This document shows, piece by piece, positions 61,859-64,000 of a DNA stretch of 64,000 nucleotides (positions are counted from its first letter, which is position 1; each line of letters opens with the position of its first letter). The notes beneath the pieces were generated by a model. The model had not been told where the DNA came from. It was given only the letters and a program-made list of their open reading frames with translations, and ran no database searches. A program made the translations under genes and the position numbers. Source of the DNA: Oscillospiraceae bacterium. GTDB taxonomy: Bacteria; Bacillota; Clostridia; Oscillospirales; Ruminococcaceae. The stretch lies in contig JAFSEU010000022.1 in assembly GCA_017435565.1 (NCBI GenBank), positions 52,509-116,508 on the forward strand, written 5' to 3'.

Positions 61859-64000
61859 TTAGTCCAAGGTTCCGAGGCTATTGCCGGAGTTGATTCCACC
61901 TTCATCAGAAAGCTGAACACGACCTAACTGCGTCCAAATATCATAGTATGCTTCATACTCGTTGAACGGAGGTGTAAGAGCAGCATAGGTTGCGGAGAAC
62001 TTAGCCGCATACGATGCATCCTTAGCGTCAATACACTGGTAGTTGTCGCCGTTAACTTCGGTAACATCTTCATTTACATTTGCAAGGAATTTTGCAAGAG
62101 AATCGTTCTTATCATTAAGAACAGGAAGCTCGAATGTATCAGGGTTCTGTGCAGCGAATCTTGCTGAGTAGTTAGCCATCAAAGCTGCGTCCTTAGCATC
62201 GATGTAATGATCAAGTGTTGCGTCACCACGCTGACCAACTGTGCAGTTTACTGTTCCGAATGCAACGGATTCCTGAGCTGCATAATCGTAGTAGATTACG
62301 CCGTCGAACAACTCAACATCTGCAGCATCATCTGTGCTGAGTTCAAGACCTGCAACTTCATTTACCTTTGCAAAGAGCGCATCAACTGTTGTAAAGTCAA
62401 GCGTATAGTTAAAGCTGAAGTCAAACTTGTAATCAGATGTATTGTTGTAATATGTCCAGTAAATGTCATAAGGCGAAACGCCTTCATCGCCCTTAGCAAC
62501 GTTTGTTACATCAAAGTTGCCGTCAACATCTGCGGGATCAATGATGATATTGTCTGTAATATCAATGTCATACTTTGTGGGCTCATTGCCGCTTTCATCA
62601 TAGATGAATACTTCGAGAGTGAAGTTAGCTGTTGAGCTATCAAGAATGCTGTTGGTATTATCAGCGAAATATGTTCCGAGCTGAACGTTATTTGTGTTAA
62701 CGTTAAGAGAAACTCTTGTTGTAGTTGTGGTTGTTGTAGTTGTAGTAGTGGTTGTTGTTGTAGTTGTTGTAGTTGTAGTTGGAGTTGTTGTGGTAGTTGT
62801 TGTTGTAGTAGTAGTCTTAGCTGTTACATCAATAGAACCGTCCTTGATTGTAACTTCTGCTCTGTCAGGAGTAACTGTGTTAAGATCAGCATCTGTAAAT
62901 GTGAATGTAGTGTCAACGATGTCTACAGGAACGATTTCGTCGGCTGCATCATCGGGAACTGTAACAGTTACATTGATAAAGTCATCGGATTCGCTATCAA
63001 TTACAGCATTGGAAATGCTGACGATTACCATATTATCAACTGTTTTGCTTACTGCAATCTCGCCTTCAGTGAACATATCACCAAGTGTCACGTCTTCAAT
63101 TACGTAACCGGAAGGTACAGTAATGATAAACTGCATCGATGTAGCATCATCAAAACCTGTTGCTGTGAACGAAACGTCAACAGTTTCACCAGCGTCAGCT
63201 GTTTCATCCTCACCGACAATGTCAATCACATATGTGCTGAGTGTGGTAGTTGTTGTCGTTGTAGTTGTTGTGGTAGTTGTAGTTGTTGTTTCGGTAGCAG
63301 TACCGCTTGTAGTAGTTGTAGTTGTTGTGGTAGTTGTTGTTGTAGTAGTAGTCTTAGCTGTTACATCAATAGAACCGTCCTTGATTGTAACTTCTGCTCT
63401 GTCAGGAGTAACTGTGTTAAGATCAGCATCTGTGAATGAGAAGAGATTATCTACTATATCCACAGGAACGATTTCGTCGGCTGCATCATCGGGAACTGTA
63501 ACAGTTACATTGATAAAGTCATCGGATTCGCTATCAATTACAGCATTGGAAATGCTGACGATTACCATATTATCAGCTGTTTTGCTGATAGAGATTTCAC
63601 CTTCGGTGAACATTTCGCCGAGAGTTACATCTTCAATTACATATCCGGAAGGAACTGTGATTACAAACTGCATTGATGTTGCATCATCAAATCCTGTTGC
63701 TGTGAACGAAACGTCAACAGTTTCACCAGCGTCAGCTGTTTCATCCTCACCGACAATGTCAATCACATATGTGCTGAGTGTTGTAGTTGTTGTAGTTGTA
63801 GTGGTTGTAGTAGTAACGTTTGTCATACCTACAACGTCAACATTTTCAGCATCAAGCTCTGTGGAGAAGATAACTCTTCCTGCTGCATCGAGCTCAGCAT
63901 CGCCATTGAGGATGTATACATTGCCTTCGCTGTCAATTGTGAACTTGACATCATCAGAGCCTGTATATCCTGCAGGAACGATAGCCTCTGTAAGAGTATA
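61859..64000 (-). CDS. Scaffoldin: cohesins, threonine linkers and C-terminal dockerin (5' end outside window)
   Basis: The frame is open to the window end, so more than 713 residues are seen of a longer protein; the methionine at 63826 is internal. In protein order: part of a prealbumin/SpaA-like repeat (VPAGYTGSDDVKFTIDSEG), a threonine linker, a cohesin-like module, a linker, a second nearly identical cohesin-like module, a long linker, a beta-rich module of about 180 residues, and a C-terminal dockerin-type module (GDATLDHYIDAKDAALMANYSA and DNYQCIDAKDASYAAKFSA). It probably collects dockerin enzymes and attaches, through its own dockerin, to an anchoring cohesin such as the product of the gene just downstream. 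Confidence 0.87.
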   Translation of the reverse strand, partial: YTLTEAIVPAGYTGSDDVKFTIDSEGNVYILNGDAELDAAGRVIFSTELDAENVDVVGMTNVTTTTTTTTTTTTLSTYVIDIVGEDETADAGETVDVSFTATGFDDATSMQFVITVPSGYVIEDVTLGEMFTEGEISISKTADNMVIVSISNAVIDSESDDFINVTVTVPDDAADEIVPVDIVDNLFSFTDADLNTVTPDRAEVTIKDGSIDVTAKTTTTTTTTTTTTTTTSGTATETTTTTTTTTTTTTTTTLSTYVIDIVGEDETADAGETVDVSFTATGFDDATSMQFIITVPSGYVIEDVTLGDMFTEGEIAVSKTVDNMVIVSISNAVIDSESDDFINVTVTVPDDAADEIVPVDIVDTTFTFTDADLNTVTPDRAEVTIKDGSIDVTAKTTTTTTTTTTTPTTTTTTTTTTTTTTTTTTTTTRVSLNVNTNNVQLGTYFADNTNSILDSSTANFTLEVFIYDESGNEPTKYDIDITDNIIIDPADVDGNFDVTNVAKGDEGVSPYDIYWTYYNNTSDYKFDFSFNYTLDFTTVDALFAKVNEVAGLELSTDDAADVELFDGVIYYDYAAQESVAFGTVNCTVGQRGDATLDHYIDAKDAALMANYSARFAAQNPDTFELPVLNDKNDSLAKFLANVNEDVTEVNGDNYQCIDAKDASYAAKFSATYAALTPPFNEYEAYYDIWTQLGRVQLSDEGGINSGNSLGTLD
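62811..63784 (-). repeat. Tandem cohesin-module DNA repeat, period 537 bases
   Basis: The units starting at 62811 and 63348 are almost identical over more than 400 bases, including silent positions, and are separated by threonine-codon repeats. It looks like a recent duplication or gene conversion. Confidence 0.88.

Overview
The window looks like chromosome of a fibre-degrading, Gram-positive gut or rumen Ruminococcus (Oscillospiraceae). The evidence is two secreted glycoside hydrolases with dockerins, a cohesin/dockerin scaffoldin with long threonine linkers, a cohesin-like protein with a C-terminal sorting signal, an Rnf complex and an AT-rich low-GC gene style. Genus is inferred from protein content only. 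No rRNA, tRNA or CRISPR array was seen.

Layout. 1-2006: end of an Rnf operon (rnfE partial, rnfA, rnfB). 2011-4546: tsaD, rimI and two membrane proteins. 4694-6178: DUF1846 protein. 6284-9839: carbohydrate ABC transporter (two permeases and a lipoprotein). 10308-15760: apparent operon for cell-wall cross-bridge chemistry: class B sortase, D-aspartate ligase, aspartate racemase, asparagine-synthase-like amidotransferase. 15927-22001: an inactive-looking P-type ATPase, rlmB, polA. 22130-33592: dus, two GNATs nearby, a GH5 cellulase, acyl-ligase-like protein, alcohol dehydrogenase, pyruvate kinase, a YitT protein, then an ECF sigma / membrane DUF4367 pair and a secreted protein.

33733-50063 is a self-contained integrated mobile element of about 16.3 kb. 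It splits a small exported-protein gene (33631-33735 joined in frame to 50063-50320). Joining its ends gives a perfect 20-bp palindrome. Its right half holds a decayed HTH gene, DUF3847 protein, a MOBQ-like oriT, MobA/MobL relaxase, a small TnpW-like protein and a large serine recombinase. Its left half is the most interesting cargo: one tightly coupled operon of a WYL regulator, two different dynamin-like GTPases, a small glycine-zipper protein, a 1114-residue HerA/DUF87 ATPase, a DNA/RNA non-specific endonuclease (NS_2 type) and a 92-residue probable immunity protein. I do not know a named system with this composition. An anti-phage or toxin-export role is inference.

50321-64000 returns to host functions: a dockerin protein, a SleB-like hydrolase and a lipoprotein behind a promoter motif (TAATC-N17-CGATATATA) shared with the DUF4367 gene near the ECF sigma factor; a small acid-soluble spore protein, a GNAT, RadC, HU, a second dockerin glycoside hydrolase, an orphan sugar-binding lipoprotein, a PdaA-like deacetylase, an MGMT-like protein, a sorting-signal cohesin protein and a scaffoldin cut by the window end. 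Both dockerin hydrolases carry LacI-type operators, which suggests co-regulation. The sortase, the D-Asx cross-bridge cassette and the anchored cohesin protein may together attach a cellulosome to the wall.
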